Shown: positions 34,066 to 42,841 of the stretch, piece by piece
Layout of the letters: each line of letters opens with the position of its first letter
Position numbering within the stretch: the first letter of the stretch is position 1
From: Verrucomicrobiota bacterium
Lineage (GTDB): Bacteria > Verrucomicrobiota > Verrucomicrobiae > Limisphaerales > UBA11358
DNA length: 64,000 bases
Assembly (NCBI GenBank): GCA_014860005.1
Contig: JACZKP010000004.1
Span: forward strand, 1 to 64,000
Direction: 5' to 3'
The notes under the pieces: generated by a model
Database searches by the model: none
The model's input: only the letters and a program-made list of their open reading frames with translations
What the model was told of the DNA's origin: nothing
Made by a program: the position numbers and the translations under genes

Positions 34066-34335
34066 ATGAATCCGGAATTTGCGGTTGAACTGATCAAGAG
34101 CATGATGATGCAGGCGGTGGCCATCGCCGCGCCGATCTTGCTCACGGTGATGGTCCTCGGTCTGGCCATAAGCCTGTTTCAGGCGGTGACCTCGATCCAC
34201 GAACAGACGCTGACGTTCGTGCCCAAGGCCCTGGGCGTGGTGGCGCTGCTGGTCATCCTGCTGCCGTGGATTCTGCGCTCTCTGATCGAATTCGCGCGGG
34301 CGGTGGTGGAGAAAATTCCCCAGATGGTCCAATAA
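34066..34335 (+). CDS. fliQ: Flagellar export gate protein FliQ
   Basis: An 89-residue protein with two membrane helices (about 14-36 and 52-72). Conserved FliQ elements: AIAAPILLTVMVLGLAISLF, QAVTSIHEQTLTFVPK and the proline in LPWILRSLIEF. Position between fliP and fliR is universal. Confidence 0.96.
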   Translation: MNPEFAVELIKSMMMQAVAIAAPILLTVMVLGLAISLFQAVTSIHEQTLTFVPKALGVVALLVILLPWILRSLIEFARAVVEKIPQMVQ

Positions 34336-34375
34336 CAAAAGCCCAGTCGAATCCCACCCGCCACCCCAAGAATCA

Positions 34376-35137
34376 TTGAACTCCGAGCTGACAAACTGGT
34401 TTCTGGTTTTCACGCGAGTCAGCGCCCTGCTGGCGGCGCTGCCGATGTTCGGGATGCGCACTTTTCCGGTTCAACTGCGGATTGCCCTGGGCGTGCTGAT
34501 CGCATTGCTGGTCGCGCCCCTGGTGCCGCCGGTGTCCACGGACGTCAGTTCGCTCTGGTCGCTGGCGCGCGTCATGTTTGTCGAGGCCAGCATCGGGCTG
34601 CTGCTGGGATTTGTCTGCCGTTTCGTTTTCTTCGCGCTGGAAGTGGCCGGCGTGTTCCTCGCCACGGATATGGGGTTGAGCTTGCCCCAGGAGTTCAGCC
34701 AGATCACCGGCGGCAATGCGATGGCGCCGGGAGTGGTGCTTTACTGGCTCGCGCTCATGTTATTGCTCAGTCTGGATCTCCATCACTGGATGATTATCGG
34801 GTTCGAGCGAAGCTACGCGCTCGTGCCCGCGGGCGGAGCGCACTTGAGCGAGGCGCTTCTTTCCAATGTGGTGATGCGCAGCGGACAGATCTTTGTCATT
34901 GCCCTCCAGATTGCCGCGCCCGTGATGGCGGTGTCGTTTCTGATCACCACGGTGTTCGCCTTGCTGGGCCGCGCCGTGCCGCAGATGAACGTCTTTACCG
35001 AGCGTTTTCCGGCGACCACGTTGGCGGGGCTGCTCACCTTCGGCCTGACCTGCACCTTTATGGCCCAACACATCGCGAACTATTTGCGGCGCCTGCCCGA
35101 GGACATGCTGAGTGTCGCGCGACTGGCGGGCGGGTAG
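34376..35137 (+). CDS. fliR: Flagellar export gate protein FliR
   Basis: A 253-residue membrane protein with about six helices that seals the FliP/FliQ pore. N terminus: FLVFTRVSALLAALPMFGMR. Later elements are FVFFALEVAGVFLATDMGLS and IAAPVMAVSFLITTVFALLG with RAVPQMNVF, the FliR signature. The start appears to be TTG at 34376; no in-frame ATG precedes it in the short gap after fliQ. Confidence 0.94.
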   Translation: MNSELTNWFLVFTRVSALLAALPMFGMRTFPVQLRIALGVLIALLVAPLVPPVSTDVSSLWSLARVMFVEASIGLLLGFVCRFVFFALEVAGVFLATDMGLSLPQEFSQITGGNAMAPGVVLYWLALMLLLSLDLHHWMIIGFERSYALVPAGGAHLSEALLSNVVMRSGQIFVIALQIAAPVMAVSFLITTVFALLGRAVPQMNVFTERFPATTLAGLLTFGLTCTFMAQHIANYLRRLPEDMLSVARLAGG

Positions 35138-35166
35138 GTCCGGTTCACATTTGAGGGCGTGAAACC

Positions 35167-36252
35167 ATGAGCGAGCGCGTTGGCGAAAAAACCGAGCAAC
35201 CGACCCCGCGGCGATTGGAGGAGGCCGTCAAGCAGGGCCAGTTTGCCCGTAGTGCGGAGGTGCAAACCGTTTTTGTGCTGCTGGGAGGATTGATTGCGTT
35301 CAAGTTTCTCGGAAGCGATTTGTGGCGGCAGTTGGTGACGGTGCAGACTTCGATTCTAGGTCATTTGCACGAAATGCCGCTGACCTTTGACTCAATGCAG
35401 GGCCACGCGATGCAGGGCGCACTGGTACTGGGCGCCTGTGTTGGGCCACTGGTGATTGCCACGACTGCCGGGGGCTTGCTTGCCGGGGTATTGCAGAACC
35501 GTTTTCAGACCGCGTCCGAGGCGTTGGACCCAAAATGGGAGCGCGTCAATCCTGCCGCCGGATTCAAGCGGGTCTTCTCCGGCCGTTCACTGGTCCCGAC
35601 CGGCATCTCGCTTCTAAAATTGGGCGTCATTGCCGCGCTCACCTATTCGCAGGTTGCGAAGCTGCTGACCGATCCAATTTTTTATACCGCCGTGGATGTG
35701 GCAAGAATTGCCGGATTCCTGGCAGAAGTTTCCTTCGGAATCGTGTGGCGCGTGGTTTGTGCGTTGGCGCTGCTGGCGGTGCTCGACTACGCCTACCAGT
35801 ATTGGCGCACGAATCGCGACCTGATGATGACGCGCGAAGAAGTTAAGGAGGAACTGAAACACACCGAAGGCAACCCCCATGTTAAAGCCCGGCAACGTCG
35901 CCGCCGCAACATCAAGACCGTCCGCCAGATGCTGGTAGATGTGCCTAAAGCTGATGTGGTTGTGACGAACCCGACGCATTTCGCCATCGCGCTTCGTTAC
36001 GACCGGAAGACCATGAAAGCGCCGCGGATTGTAGCCAAAGGCACCCGTCTTAATGCCCTGCGCATCCGCGAGATCGCGCAACGTCATCAGGTCCCGCTGG
36101 TGGAGAACAAGCCGCTGGCCCGCATGATGTTCAAGTATGGCAAAGTCGGTGGCGAAGTTCCTGCTCAGCTCTATGCCGCGGTCGCCGAAGTGCTCGCGTA
36201 TGTGTATCGCGTGAACCGGTACCGCTATTACACCGAGCAAAATCACGCGTAA
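35167..36252 (+). CDS. flhB: Flagellar export switch protein FlhB
   Basis: A 361-residue protein: four membrane helices (about 32-50, 84-108, 142-162 and 184-208) plus a cytoplasmic domain with the autocleavage site NPTH (268-271), cut between Asn and Pro during the hook-to-filament substrate switch. The N terminus KTEQPTPRRLEEAVKQGQFA and the linker DLMMTREEVKEELKHTEGNP are conserved. Works with FliK in this operon set. Confidence 0.97.
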   Translation: MSERVGEKTEQPTPRRLEEAVKQGQFARSAEVQTVFVLLGGLIAFKFLGSDLWRQLVTVQTSILGHLHEMPLTFDSMQGHAMQGALVLGACVGPLVIATTAGGLLAGVLQNRFQTASEALDPKWERVNPAAGFKRVFSGRSLVPTGISLLKLGVIAALTYSQVAKLLTDPIFYTAVDVARIAGFLAEVSFGIVWRVVCALALLAVLDYAYQYWRTNRDLMMTREEVKEELKHTEGNPHVKARQRRRRNIKTVRQMLVDVPKADVVVTNPTHFAIALRYDRKTMKAPRIVAKGTRLNALRIREIAQRHQVPLVENKPLARMMFKYGKVGGEVPAQLYAAVAEVLAYVYRVNRYRYYTEQNHA

Positions 36253-36258
36253 CGCAAC

Positions 36259-38352
36259 ATGGCAACCACAACAACCTCCTCCAGCCTGGCCCGCTTTTTT
36301 AGGCAGGGTGATCTTTGGTTGATTGTCGGCCTCTTCGGCACGGTGCTCCTGCTTATCCTGCCGATTCCGCCGATGGCGCTGGATTTGTTGCTCGCGGTCA
36401 GCATCGGGATCTCGCTGCTCATTCTGCTCGTCATCCTCTACGTTCAGGACCCCTCGGATTTTACCGGTTTTCCCACGCTGCTGCTCTGCGTCACCCTCTT
36501 TCGGTTGGCGCTCAACGTGGCCTCCACGCGGTTGATTCTGCTCGACGGTTACGCCGGCCATATCATCGAGGCTTTTGGCAATTTCGTGGTCCGCGGCAAC
36601 TATGTCGTCGGCTTGGTCGTATTCGTGATCCTCGTACTGATCAATTTTGTGGTCATCACCAAGGGTGCGGGCCGCATCGCGGAAGTGGCCGCGCGCTTCA
36701 CCTTGGATGCGATGCCCGGCAAGCAAATGGCCATTGACGCCGAACTCGGCGCGGGCGTCATCAACGAGGAACAAGCGCGCACCCGGCGGCGCAAGGTGGA
36801 GCAGGAAGCCGACTTTTACGGCGCGATGGATGGCGCGAGCAAATTCGTGCGGGGCGACGCCATCGCCGCCGTGCTCATCACGCTGATCAACATCCTTGGC
36901 GGCTTCGCCATTGGCATCATGCAAAAAGGCATGACGATGACGGAGTCCCTGCAACGTTTTACGCTGCTCTCGATTGGTGACGGTCTGGTCTCGCAAATCC
37001 CGGCGCTGATCATCTCGATGGCGGCCGGTATGTTGGTCACCCGGGCCGCCACGCGCAACAGCCTCGGCCAGGAGTTGAGCAAACAACTGCTGTTTTATCC
37101 GCGCGCGCTCGGGGTTCTGAGCGCCATGATGTTGGTGTTTGCGCTGGTTCCCGGGCTGCCCATGCTGCCGTTTCTGGTGCTGTCCGCAGGCACGGGTTGG
37201 GTGGCGTATCAGTTGAGCCGGAAGACCCGGGCGACCCCCGCCGTCGTTGCCGGCAAAGATGGCGCCACCGCCGCCGCGACCCCAGGGGCACCCGTCCTTC
37301 CCGTCGGCGAAAAGCTGGAATCTCTGCTCAGTGTGGACGCCCTGCAAATCGAACTGGGCTACGGCCTGGTCAATCTGGCGGATGCGCGCAAGGGCGGCGA
37401 TCTGTTGGAGCGCGTGACGGGTGTGCGGCGCACTTTCGCGCAAGAGATGGGCGTGGTCGTCCCGCCCATCCGGCTGCGCGACAATTTGCAGATGGGGGCC
37501 AACGAGTATCGTTTTCTCCTCAAGGGAAACCCGATCTCCCAGGGGGCGTTGATGCCGGGTTACTGGCTCGCAATGAACGCCACCAACAGCAAGGTCACTC
37601 TCAAGGGCGTGCCCACCGTTGAGCCGGTCTTTCAACTGCCCGCCACCTGGATTACCGATGTGGAGCGCAAGTCCGCCGAAGCTGCGGGATACACGGTGGT
37701 GGATGCCGCCTCCGTGCTGGTCACGCATTTGTCCGAGACGGTGCGGCGGAACTGCCACGAGATTCTCAGCCGTCAGGATGTTCAACTCCTGCTCGATAAT
37801 CTCAAGCAAACGCACCCCACCGTGGTCAACGAGTTGATCCCGGCACAACTCACCGTCGGCCAGGTGCAACGCATCCTGCAAAATCTGCTGACCGAGGGCA
37901 TTTCGATCCGAAATCTTGCGGGCATTCTGGAAAAAGTCAGCGACCATGCTCAAGTCTCCAAGAATCCCGATGAGTTGTCCGAACACGCGCGGCGGGCCTT
38001 GGGATCGCAACTCGTCAAGCCTTTCCAAGGGGACAACGGCAGCCTGCGCGCCATCACGCTGGATCCGAAGTTGGAACAGCAGATCGCCGCCGGCGTGCGG
38101 CAATCATCCACGGAGATCGCGCTCATGCTCGAGCCGCGGCTGGCCCGGCATATCGTGGATACGCTCTCCAAACATATTCAGAAATTCCTGGCCGACGGGC
38201 AGCCGCCCCTGTTGCTGTGCGCGCCGCAAATCCGGCTCGCCTTCCGGCGTTTCTTTGAAACCACTTTCTCGGACCTCGCCGTACTGTCCTACGCCGAAGT
38301 GCCCGCGCGCGTGGAAATCCAGAGCGCCGCCATGGTGCCGTGCCCGGAGTAA
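36259..38352 (+). CDS. flhA: Flagellar export gate protein FlhA
   Basis: A 697-residue protein: the N-terminal membrane half has about eight helices and the FHIPEP region (FPTLLLCVTLFRLALNVAST; AEVAARFTLDAMPGKQMAID; ARTRRRKVEQEADFYGAMDG), and the C-terminal cytoplasmic half (from about 350) forms the nonameric chaperone-docking ring (IELGYGLVNLADARKGGDLL; ILQNLLTEGISIRNLAGILE). Six bases separate it from flhB. Confidence 0.98.
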   Translation: MATTTTSSSLARFFRQGDLWLIVGLFGTVLLLILPIPPMALDLLLAVSIGISLLILLVILYVQDPSDFTGFPTLLLCVTLFRLALNVASTRLILLDGYAGHIIEAFGNFVVRGNYVVGLVVFVILVLINFVVITKGAGRIAEVAARFTLDAMPGKQMAIDAELGAGVINEEQARTRRRKVEQEADFYGAMDGASKFVRGDAIAAVLITLINILGGFAIGIMQKGMTMTESLQRFTLLSIGDGLVSQIPALIISMAAGMLVTRAATRNSLGQELSKQLLFYPRALGVLSAMMLVFALVPGLPMLPFLVLSAGTGWVAYQLSRKTRATPAVVAGKDGATAAATPGAPVLPVGEKLESLLSVDALQIELGYGLVNLADARKGGDLLERVTGVRRTFAQEMGVVVPPIRLRDNLQMGANEYRFLLKGNPISQGALMPGYWLAMNATNSKVTLKGVPTVEPVFQLPATWITDVERKSAEAAGYTVVDAASVLVTHLSETVRRNCHEILSRQDVQLLLDNLKQTHPTVVNELIPAQLTVGQVQRILQNLLTEGISIRNLAGILEKVSDHAQVSKNPDELSEHARRALGSQLVKPFQGDNGSLRAITLDPKLEQQIAAGVRQSSTEIALMLEPRLARHIVDTLSKHIQKFLADGQPPLLLCAPQIRLAFRRFFETTFSDLAVLSYAEVPARVEIQSAAMVPCPE

Positions 38353-38358
38353 CGCCCC

Positions 38359-39489
38359 ATGCAAGTCCACACCTTCATCGCCCATTCCGCCGCCGACGCC
38401 ATCACGCAAATTCGCGAAACCCTGGGCCCGGACGCAGTCGTGCTAAATGTGCGGCGTCCGCCGGGGGAAGGACTGGCCCGCCTCTGGCAAAAGCCGCGCA
38501 TTGAAGTGCTGGCGCACGTGCCGGAAAAGCCCGAACCGCCGTTGCAGGCCGGGGTGCTGGCCGAACTTCGCGAGGAGCTGGCCGAGATCCGGCAGAAGGT
38601 GCAGGGACAAGAATTGGACCGGGCCGCGACGGCTTTTCAACCAGAAAGTCTTGCGAGTAACCGGATGACGCCGTCGGTTCAACCGGTGGCCGGGCACGCG
38701 AGCATCCAGCCGGGCGGCGCCGATTTGATGGCGAGCGCGAGCAACGGTGGCTGGCGCGTTGGCGCGCTCCTGATGAACAGCGGTTTGCTGCCATTGCACG
38801 CGCAATGGGTGGTGGAACAGCTTCGGGAACGATATGGCGACACACCGCCCGCTTCGCTCGGGGAGGAATTCGCCCTGGCCCAAAGCCTCCTGTCAAGCCG
38901 CTGGCAGCCGTTGACGCATCCGACCCCGGGCGCGCACGTTTTCATCGGCCCTCCCGGCGCGGGCAAGACGACCTGCCTCTCCAAATGGCTGGCCCATGTG
39001 GCGCTGGTCGAAAGCCGGCCCGCAGCCGTCTGGCGGCTCGATGGCCACGTTGCGAACACGGCCGAGTCTTTGAGCGTGTTCTGCGAGATTCTCGGGGTGC
39101 CACTGGAGCGATTCCAGCCGGATCGTCCCGCGCCCGCCGATGGAAGCCTTTTCATAGATTTGCCGGGAGTGAATCCGACCGATGCCGCGGCGATGGCGAG
39201 CTTGCGCGCCCAAATTGACCGGCTGCCAAATCCACAGGTGCATCTGGTGTTGAATGCGGCTTATGAGACGTCCCTGCTGCTGGCGCAGGTGCGGGCGTTC
39301 TCCGTGCTGCCAGTTGCCGATTTGCTCGTCACGCATCTCGACGAGGAGTCGCGTTGGGGAAAAATCTGGAATCTGGTGCTCGGCACAAATTACACCCCGC
39401 GCTTCCTGTGCGCCGGGCAAAACATTCCGGGAGAATTTATCGAGGCGACGCCGGAAGTGATTCTGGCGCGACAATTCCTGAGAAAATGA
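38359..39489 (+). CDS. flhF: SRP-like GTPase FlhF (divergent)
   Basis: Sets flagellar placement and number in many polar flagellates. The 376-residue protein begins with the FlhF N-terminal pattern (VHTFIAHSAADAITQIRETL then GPDAVVLNVRRPP). The G domain has G1 GPPGAGKTT (197-205). G3 is DLPGVNPTD instead of DTAGR, and G4 is THLDEESRWG instead of TKLDE. These substitutions suggest altered GTP handling. flhG, usually next, is absent; a sigma-54 promoter and a small membrane protein follow instead. Confidence 0.85.
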   Translation: MQVHTFIAHSAADAITQIRETLGPDAVVLNVRRPPGEGLARLWQKPRIEVLAHVPEKPEPPLQAGVLAELREELAEIRQKVQGQELDRAATAFQPESLASNRMTPSVQPVAGHASIQPGGADLMASASNGGWRVGALLMNSGLLPLHAQWVVEQLRERYGDTPPASLGEEFALAQSLLSSRWQPLTHPTPGAHVFIGPPGAGKTTCLSKWLAHVALVESRPAAVWRLDGHVANTAESLSVFCEILGVPLERFQPDRPAPADGSLFIDLPGVNPTDAAAMASLRAQIDRLPNPQVHLVLNAAYETSLLLAQVRAFSVLPVADLLVTHLDEESRWGKIWNLVLGTNYTPRFLCAGQNIPGEFIEATPEVILARQFLRK

Positions 39490-39493
39490 ACGG
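39478..39493 (-). promoter_or_regulatory. Possible reverse-orientation enhancer site before the fliA unit
   Basis: The minus strand reads CCGTTCATTTTCTCAG, which resembles CSGGNRRCATTTTCYS with one base missing before CATTTTC. It lies 36 bases from the -24 box and overlaps the end of flhF, so support is weaker than for the other three sites. Confidence 0.3.
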
Positions 39494-39524
39494 TTTGCAC
39501 GGGAACAGAAACCGAGATGCGGCG

Positions 39525-39540
39525 TGGCAATAGTTCTGCT
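39525..39540 (+). promoter_or_regulatory. Sigma-54 promoter of the fliA-motAB unit
   Basis: TGGCAA-N5-CTGCT with GG (39526-39527) and GC (39538-39539) ten bases apart. Predicted start near 39551, 14 bases before ATG 39565. It places the sigma-28 gene under sigma-54. Confidence 0.75.
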
Positions 39541-39564
39541 AGAGCACGGGCGGGATCAATAAAC

Positions 39565-39807
39565 ATGAAAAAACTCATGATCATGGGCGGCTTGATCGGA
39601 TTCCTCATCGGAGTCTTGTTCGGTTTCGTGGAAGGGGTCGCCTGGCCGACGCTGTTTGTGCGCGCCAGTGTAGCCACCCTGACGGCGGGACTGTTGTTGC
39701 GTTGGTGGGGGCAGGTCTGGCTCCGCAGTTTGAAGGAGAGCTACGATCAGCGTCTGGCGCTGGAACCACAGGTTCAGCCATCAGTCCGTAACGATCTCAA
39801 AAAGTAA
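39565..39807 (+). CDS. Small membrane protein preceding fliA
   Basis: An 80-residue protein with two hydrophobic segments (about 5-25, MIMGGLIGFLIGVLFGFVEG; about 32-48, ASVATLTAGLLLRWWGQVW) and a charged C-terminal tail. I do not recognise a family. The frame could be opened at 39517, but that start would lie upstream of and inside the sigma-54 promoter; ATG 39565 is 14 bases after the predicted start point, the same leader length as at flgB, fliO and fliW. It immediately abuts fliA and occupies the place where flhG is normally found. Confidence 0.7.
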   Translation: MKKLMIMGGLIGFLIGVLFGFVEGVAWPTLFVRASVATLTAGLLLRWWGQVWLRSLKESYDQRLALEPQVQPSVRNDLKK

Positions 39808-40653
39808 ATGACCACCATGCTTCCCACTGCCGACCCGATTCCGCCCGCAGCCAGGCTGGCTGCACGGCCGCGCGGCGGGACGACGCCCTACCGGGGGATC
39901 GTTCCTGGCAGCGCGGCGGAAGATGAATTGGTGCAACAACATCTTCCATTGGTGCGCACTGTGGTGGGTCGTTTGGCCATGAACCTTCCGGCGCACGTGG
40001 ACCTCGATGATTTGTACAGTTCCGGCCTGGTCGGATTGCTGAACGCCGTCCGCAACTTTGATCCCAACGGCGGCAGCATGTTCGAGTCCTACGCCCGCGT
40101 GCGCATCCGGGGAGCGGTGCTGGATGAATTACGCCGGCTCGACTGGGTGCCGCGCTCCGTGCATGACAAGGCTCGCAAAGTTCAAGCCGCCATGGCGGAA
40201 CTCGAACAGGCCACCGGCGAAGTGCCGGAGGCCACCGCCGTCGCCCGGGCTTTGAAACTTTCGCTGTCCGAATATCATGACCTGTTGGAACAGATTCGCC
40301 CCGCCACGTTCGTCTGTCTGGATGCCGTAACCACCGGCGAGGATGACGCGAACGGCAGCCGGCACGAAAGCATAGCAGATGACACCCAACCCGACCCGCT
40401 GGACTGTGTTGCGCGCCGCGAGTTGGTCAGCTTGATCGCCGGGTGCATTGCGCGGCTGCCCGAAATGCAGAAGAAAGTGCTCGCTCTCTATTACTATGAA
40501 GACCTGCGCTTGCGGGAGATCGCCGAAGCTTTCGGCGTCACGGAATCCCGAATTTCCCAGATTCACTCCCAGGCGATCCTGGCCATCAAATCCCATCTGC
40601 AACGGCACGAAATAGTCCCTGCCGGCAACACCGCTTCCCGCATCGCGACATGA
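39808..40653 (+). CDS. fliA: Flagellar sigma-28 factor FliA
   Basis: A 281-residue sigma-70-family factor. Region 2 is DELVQQHLPLVRTVVGRLAM with HVDLDDLYSSGLVGLLNAVR (core binding and -10 recognition), FDPNGGSMFESYARVRIRGA and LDELRRLDWVPRSVHDKARK; region 3 includes LEQATGEVPEATAVARALKL; region 4 is LPEMQKKVLALYYYEDLRLR with EIAEAFGVTESRISQIHSQA. These are signature sequences of the FliA/SigD/WhiG group. Expected to read the GCCGATAA-type promoters of this window and to be inhibited by FlgM. Confidence 0.96.
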   Translation: MTTMLPTADPIPPAARLAARPRGGTTPYRGIVPGSAAEDELVQQHLPLVRTVVGRLAMNLPAHVDLDDLYSSGLVGLLNAVRNFDPNGGSMFESYARVRIRGAVLDELRRLDWVPRSVHDKARKVQAAMAELEQATGEVPEATAVARALKLSLSEYHDLLEQIRPATFVCLDAVTTGEDDANGSRHESIADDTQPDPLDCVARRELVSLIAGCIARLPEMQKKVLALYYYEDLRLREIAEAFGVTESRISQIHSQAILAIKSHLQRHEIVPAGNTASRIAT

Positions 40654-41519
40654 TCATTCTCATTGGCGCCATCATCGTCACGTTATCCGTACTCGGCGGC
40701 TTCATGCTCGCCGGCGGCCACGTCGGCGCCCTGTGGCATATTGCGGAAATTGTCATCATCTGCGGGGCGGCGGGCGGGGCGCTCGTGATCATGTCGCCCA
40801 AGAAAGTCATCCTCGACCTCGTCAAGTACACCCTGGCGGCGATGAAAGGCACGCCGTACAGCAAGACCGCCTACGAAGACCTTTTCAAGGCGCTCTACGA
40901 GCTGTTCATGTTGGGTCGGCGCAACGGCATGATTGCTTTGGAGGATCATGTAATGAATCCGACCTCCAGCAGCATCTTCACCAAGTACCCCAAGTTTCTC
41001 AACGACAAGCACGCGGTGGAACTGCTCTGCGGCGGCTTGCGTCCCATGATTGATGGCAAGGTCAAGCCGGACCAGTTGAAGCTCCTGTTGGACACGGAAC
41101 TGGATGCGATGGAGGAGGAACATCATCGGCCGGTGGACGTGCTGACCAAGTGTGCCGATGCGATGCCTGGCTTCGGCATTGTGGCCGCAGTGCTGGGAAT
41201 CGTCGTCACCATGGGGTCCATCGCCGGCCCCATCGAAGAAATTGGCTATAAAGTGGCGGCGGCACTGGTGGGCACCTTCCTCGGCATTCTGATTTCTTAC
41301 GGCTACCTGAATCCGTTGGCGGTGAACATCAACTTTCTGGGGATGGCGGAACTCGCCTACCTTCGTTGCATCGCCACCTCAATCGTTGGCTTTGCCAGCG
41401 GCATGTCTCCGATCATGGCGGTGGAAGTAGCGCGGCGGGGCTTGAGCAGCGAACTCAAGCCCACGGCCGATGAACTGGAAACCATGTTGAAAACGGTCAA
41501 CTCGCCTGCGCCCGCCTGA
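40650..41519 (+). CDS. motA: Flagellar motor stator protein MotA
   Basis: A 289-residue stator subunit with four membrane helices (about 2-22, 33-50, 168-190 and 202-222). The conserved proton-channel region is ADAMPGFGIVAAVLGIVVTM then GSIAGPIEEIGYKVAAALVG, and the cytoplasmic loop holds charged residues that contact FliG. The N terminus (MIILIGAIIVTLSVLGGFML with AGGH) is the MotA start pattern of the TIGR03818 type. The start overlaps the fliA stop by four bases. Confidence 0.97.
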   Translation: MIILIGAIIVTLSVLGGFMLAGGHVGALWHIAEIVIICGAAGGALVIMSPKKVILDLVKYTLAAMKGTPYSKTAYEDLFKALYELFMLGRRNGMIALEDHVMNPTSSSIFTKYPKFLNDKHAVELLCGGLRPMIDGKVKPDQLKLLLDTELDAMEEEHHRPVDVLTKCADAMPGFGIVAAVLGIVVTMGSIAGPIEEIGYKVAAALVGTFLGILISYGYLNPLAVNINFLGMAELAYLRCIATSIVGFASGMSPIMAVEVARRGLSSELKPTADELETMLKTVNSPAPA

Positions 41520-41557
41520 CGGCGCGGCGCTGTGGGAACGAAAACAAAGTCCTGGTT

Positions 41558-42301
41558 ATGGCAAGAAAGAAGCGGCATCCGGCACATGGCGGCGCGTGGA
41601 AGGTGGCTTACGCCGACTTTATCACCGCGATGATGGCGCTGTTTATGGTGCTCTGGCTGGCGTCACAAGACCAAAAGATCAAGGAAGCCGTCCAGCGCTC
41701 CTTCCGCAATCCGTTCGCCTCCCTCACCAAGGAATCCACCGGCATCATTCCCAACAAAGATGTTCAGGCGGTGGAATCTCGCGACGGTAATTTCGACTCC
41801 GCATCCGCCGTTGAACTGAACATGCTCCGCAAGCTGGCGGAGGATTTGATGCAAACGCTCCAAAGTAATCCGGAAACGCCGGAAGAATCCCCGTTGAATC
41901 TGGAAATCACCCCCGAAGGCATGCGCATCAGCGTGTTTGATCGCAACCGCAAGCCGATTTTCGATCCGGACACGGCGAACTTCACCCTCTACGGTTCCTG
42001 GATTTTCTCGACGCTGGCCTGGGAAATCTCCCGTTACACGAACAGCTTCACGATTGAACTGGAAGGGCACACCGAGCAGGGCCGTTCGCCCCGCAGCCCC
42101 GACTACGACAACTGGGAACTCACCGCCGACCGGGCGAATGTTGCGCGACGCAAGCTCCTCGCCCACGATGTCGTGCCGGCCCAGATCTACAAGGTCGCGG
42201 GCTTCGCCGACACGCAGCCGATGCCCAACTTCGAACCGCAAAACGAAAGCCAGCGCCGGGTGGCGGTGCTCTTGAAACTCAAACCCGGCCGCCAACTCTG
42301 A
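41558..42301 (+). CDS. motB: Flagellar motor stator protein MotB
   Basis: A 247-residue subunit that anchors the stator to peptidoglycan. One membrane helix (about 18-37) carries the proton-accepting Asp in AYADFITAMMALFMVLWLAS. The periplasmic OmpA-like domain (about 145-245) has FTIELEGHTEQG, the pattern ELTADRANVARRKLL and VAGFADTQPMP with a C-terminal NESQRRVAVLLK. Follows motA after 38 bases. Confidence 0.96.
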   Translation: MARKKRHPAHGGAWKVAYADFITAMMALFMVLWLASQDQKIKEAVQRSFRNPFASLTKESTGIIPNKDVQAVESRDGNFDSASAVELNMLRKLAEDLMQTLQSNPETPEESPLNLEITPEGMRISVFDRNRKPIFDPDTANFTLYGSWIFSTLAWEISRYTNSFTIELEGHTEQGRSPRSPDYDNWELTADRANVARRKLLAHDVVPAQIYKVAGFADTQPMPNFEPQNESQRRVAVLLKLKPGRQL

Positions 42302-42303
42302 TC

Positions 42304-42576
42304 ATGTCCGCGCCCTTCATCCCGTTCCGCAAGGCGGACGCGCCAATTGCCGACGCGAGCCTCGCGAGCGGACCCACTGGCAGCCTCACCGCTGCCAAAG
42401 CTTTTGCTCCCCTCAATGCAGTTCCGGTCACACCGCCAGCGACCGCCGGTGCCCACCAGGCTTGTACGCCGACTGCCGCTCCCACCGTCACGCTGCAAAG
42501 GGATGGCGACCGCGTCACCCACATCCGCGTCCAGTGCGCGTGCGGCCAGGTGATCGAACTGGAATGCAATTACTGA
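42304..42576 (+). CDS. Small protein with C-terminal Cys motif, after motB
   Basis: A 90-residue protein starting two bases after the motB stop. The first 60 residues are Ala/Pro/Thr-rich and probably disordered. The C-terminal 30 form a compact motif: VTLQRDGDRVTHIRVQCACG then QVIELECNY. CxCGQ...C could be half of a zinc ribbon completed by dimerisation; this is an inference. It closes the fliA-motAB unit. I do not recognise a family. Confidence 0.65.
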   Translation: MSAPFIPFRKADAPIADASLASGPTGSLTAAKAFAPLNAVPVTPPATAGAHQACTPTAAPTVTLQRDGDRVTHIRVQCACGQVIELECNY

Positions 42577-42744
42577 AGGGCGGACGCGCTGCCGCAGCAC
42601 AGTCACAAATTATTACCAGCCCGGGGTTGCCTCCATTGCCGCGCTTCTTTCGAAAGGGTTCCCCGGATTTCATTGGTTGCTTCAGATCTGCCTCGCGCCA
42701 CAAACAACCGGGTCGGAAGAAACTGCTGCATGGAGCGGTTCGCC

Positions 42745-42760
42745 CGGGCAGCATTTTCCG
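42745..42760 (+). promoter_or_regulatory. Candidate enhancer site upstream of flgF
   Basis: CGGGCAGCATTTTCCG fits CSGGNRRCATTTTCYS. CATTTTC ends 55 bases before the -24 box, the same interval as at flgB. Confidence 0.55.
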
Positions 42761-42813
42761 CTTCTATGCGGCAGCGATTGCCAAAACAGTGCAAATCCTT
42801 GGGTTTTTCCTCG

Positions 42814-42829
42814 TGGCACATCCAGTGCT
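42814..42829 (+). promoter_or_regulatory. Sigma-54 promoter of the flgF operon
   Basis: TGGCAC-N5-GTGCT with GG (42815-42816) and GC (42827-42828) ten bases apart. Predicted start near 42840, two bases before the GTG used here as the flgF start. Confidence 0.9.
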
Positions 42830-42841
42830 TGGCAATTCGGC

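Noticed and set aside
35614..38103. Very long open frame on the minus strand (829 codons)
   Set aside because: It is antisense to flhB and flhA, whose proteins are unmistakable; its translation is His/Gln/Arg-rich as expected for a shadow frame in GC-rich DNA.
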